Positions 62,255 through 64,000 of a stretch of 64,000 nucleotides of DNA are shown in pieces; the stretch's first letter is position 1, and each line of letters starts with the position of its first letter. The DNA comes from Zhengitettix transpicula (taxonomy: Eukaryota > Arthropoda > Insecta > Orthoptera > Tetrigidae), in assembly GCA_037074705.1 (NCBI GenBank), contig CM073593.1, positions 65,079,501 through 65,143,500 on the forward strand, written 5' to 3'. A program made the translations under genes and the position numbers. The notes below the pieces were generated by a model that saw only the letters and a list, made by a program, of their open reading frames with translations, was not told the origin of the DNA and searched no databases.

Positions 62255-62490
62255 AATGGAAAAATTTCGACCGGACCGGGAATAGAACACGGGACCTACA
62301 CATGGAATGTGGGTGCCCTCCCATATGAGCTATCCCAGTCGACTCCAGGGCATGTACGAAACTTCTCCATCCATTGTATAAGCCAAAGCACAGTAGCACA
62401 TACAACCACTGATGGGAGAATACCTGGGTACCAAGTGGAGGTCCCGAATCCTAATTTCTCATGGTTTATTTGTCTGAGTTTCACCTGAAA
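62255..62490 (-). mobile_element. tRNA-derived SINE
   Basis: On the minus strand 62336 to about 62268 is a tRNA-like head. GGGATAGCTCATATGGGAGG contains an A-box-like segment, and GTGTTCTATTCCCGG (62276-62290) is a near-consensus B-box with one departure. It is followed by GGTCCGGTCGAAATTTTTCC, as in the 20.2-kb fragment. About 150 bp on the other side (62341-62490) includes a second GGGACCTCCAC...GGTACCCAGG patch that may be part of the element. Its body produces a chance 118-codon frame (+, 62132-62488), which should not be called a gene. Confidence 0.7.
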
Positions 62491-64000
62491 TAATTTATTA
62501 TTTTTTAATTTTTTTTTTGCATTTTTAAATTGTGGATGAAAATTTAATATAGCCTCGAAGTTAGTTTCCGATTCATAAAAAAAAATTCTGTTAAAATCAG
62601 GTTTTGGTTCATTTAAAGCGAAGATAAGTTTTAATTCTTTATTCTAGTAGTTCCCATACATAGAAACACTTAAAAAACGGAAAGTATTAAATAATGCATA
62701 TGCGCTACGTAAATTTTCTTAATTTGTTGTTGACAACTAACTGTGCAATAGATTCAGTTAATTACAGATTCTTTATGTTAAAAGAAAAGGCCCAATGGTA
62801 TTTCATTATTATTCTACTCGTGCTGTTTTCTTCGAAACTGGGGATCAAAAGCCATTATGGTCTCCGATAAACACACTCACAGGTCTGCGAGGAATTGTAT
62901 AGACTGTTGCTCTTTCAGTCGCTGAGCCAGTCTCCCGATCAACAGATTGTCCTTTTCGATCTGAATGGTTCAGCAACACAAGTTCGCTCAGAGAGGAAGC
63001 TACGGTGCCGGCTCAATAAAGTTGTGCAAGTTTGCTCCAAGGAGCGAAGATTAGTGCCGCTGTCGGCAGGAGAAACAGTTTGCTCAGCAAATACTCTCTT
63101 CTGTCTATAATCTTTTATTGAGCTCCTTACTGCCAGCGAGTTGCAGAGGTACAAAGGATCAGCTGTCTTGCAACGGTAAGAAGCTTACAACTGGAGACGA
63201 TGCCACTGGAAAAGGTGATGCTTAATTTGTCTGCAATGTGAAAATTGCTGTAAACGCGACACTGTAAATACCTTCTACATATATATATATACTGGAAAGA
63301 AAAGCAGATTTGGAAAAGGAGATTAGTGAATACAGAACTTTTAGCGTTGTTATTTATTCTCTATTTTCAGTTTAAATTATCAAAAGATACTTATGTAACA
63401 TCCGGAATAAATTGGGCGGAATTAAAATCTATAGAGAAAGATATCTAATAATATTTTACCAGTCCATGAGTAAAAGTTACTGGCAATACAGTAAATGAAT
63501 TCGAAAAAATTTCCAATTATTTACTGGCAGCGAATTAAGTACATTTGTTTGCTTTAAAATTATATTAGAATATTTTGATCTAAACTGAGTGCAATGCGAG
63601 ATATTTTTATTAACATAAGGTATCAATTTCTTTTAATTACATTTTAAGAAAATGTAAAAAATTCAAGGGAACTTAATCGATGCTGTGGGAAAATAAGTGT
63701 ATGGAACACATGAATTAGTGACGATTTTTCCATAAAAGAAGTAAACTGTAGTTTGAAGACACTTATAAATGTTAATGTCCTGTAAAATGACTATTCACAT
63801 TATTCGTTAAACAGTTTATACGTAGTAGAAAGAATATGAAAAGGACACACGTCAATAATAATAATAATATATATCATTATTAAATTAATATTTTATAACA
63901 TAAACAGCTGTAGAGCCAAAAAATTTGCAAATCGGACGATCTTCTATCAATACAAGACTAATTTTATAAAACTAACGAAGTACTTAGTACTGAACAACCA
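62491..64000. other. AT-rich end of window, short simple repeats only
   Basis: A more complex patch at about 62870-63180 holds two antiparallel 71-codon frames, both unrecognised. Short AT (about 63279-63292) and AATAAT/ATAT (about 63855-63880) microsatellites occur. Confidence 0.5.

Noticed and set aside
62132..62488. 118-codon ORF as a protein
   Set aside because: Most of it is the antisense of a tRNA-derived SINE.
1..64000. CRISPR arrays, operons, phage or bacterial defence systems
   Set aside because: No regularly spaced identical repeats, no ribosome-binding-site-led gene clusters, and composition and repeats are those of an animal nuclear genome.

Overview
This is AT-rich (by eye about two-thirds A+T) eukaryotic nuclear DNA with no convincing host protein-coding gene, no rRNA gene and no canonical tRNA gene. 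Every open frame is short (162 codons or fewer), none shows a recognisable host domain, and most lie in shuffled frames on both strands, as expected by chance in 128 kb of AT-rich frames. The sequence reads as an intergenic or long-intron stretch of a large, repeat-laden invertebrate genome. A decayed mariner transposase, tRNA-derived SINE fragments and an element carrying the GGCGTTGCTCG signature common in arthropod repeats point to an insect. I lean to a large-genome polyneopteran (cockroach, termite or similar), but that is inference only.

Layout. 1-10.5 kb: mostly unique AT-rich sequence with a purine-rich tract (4.0-4.2 kb), a degenerate triplicated motif (2.9-3.1 kb) and a perfect 21-bp hairpin (8.57-8.63 kb). 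10.5-14.1 kb: a composite repeat block with a retroelement-like primer-binding-site sequence, two copies of a roughly 260-340 bp repeat in inverted orientation about 3 kb apart, and a truncated dispersed element beside the right-hand copy. 15.5-18.1 kb: two full copies of an unclassified roughly 410-bp repeat, here called R1. 23.8-26.5 kb: two foldback (MITE-like) elements of one family and a near-complete copy of the element that is truncated at 13.3-13.8 kb. 30.6, 42.3, 44.1 and 56.4 kb: four further R1 copies or fragments. 57.9-58.9 kb: a dead mariner transposase on the minus strand. 62.3-62.5 kb: the clearest tRNA-headed SINE.

Between the repeats lie islands of more complex, GC-elevated sequence, for example around 4.6, 6.4-7.6, 11.1, 16.8, 25.0, 27.8, 34.5, 38.5, 41, 47, 52.5, 54.6, 59.5 and 61 kb. 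Some carry several TAATTA-type homeodomain cores (34.5, 41 and 47 kb) and look like candidate conserved non-coding regulatory DNA. Conservation cannot be tested from one sequence.

The best candidates for something undescribed are the R1 family (six copies in 64 kb, with one reading frame open across the more complete copies), the foldback family built around an ACGAAAC(G/A)(T/A)TG core, and the large inverted repeat at 10.6/14.1 kb. No CRISPR, operon, phage or bacterial defence locus is present.
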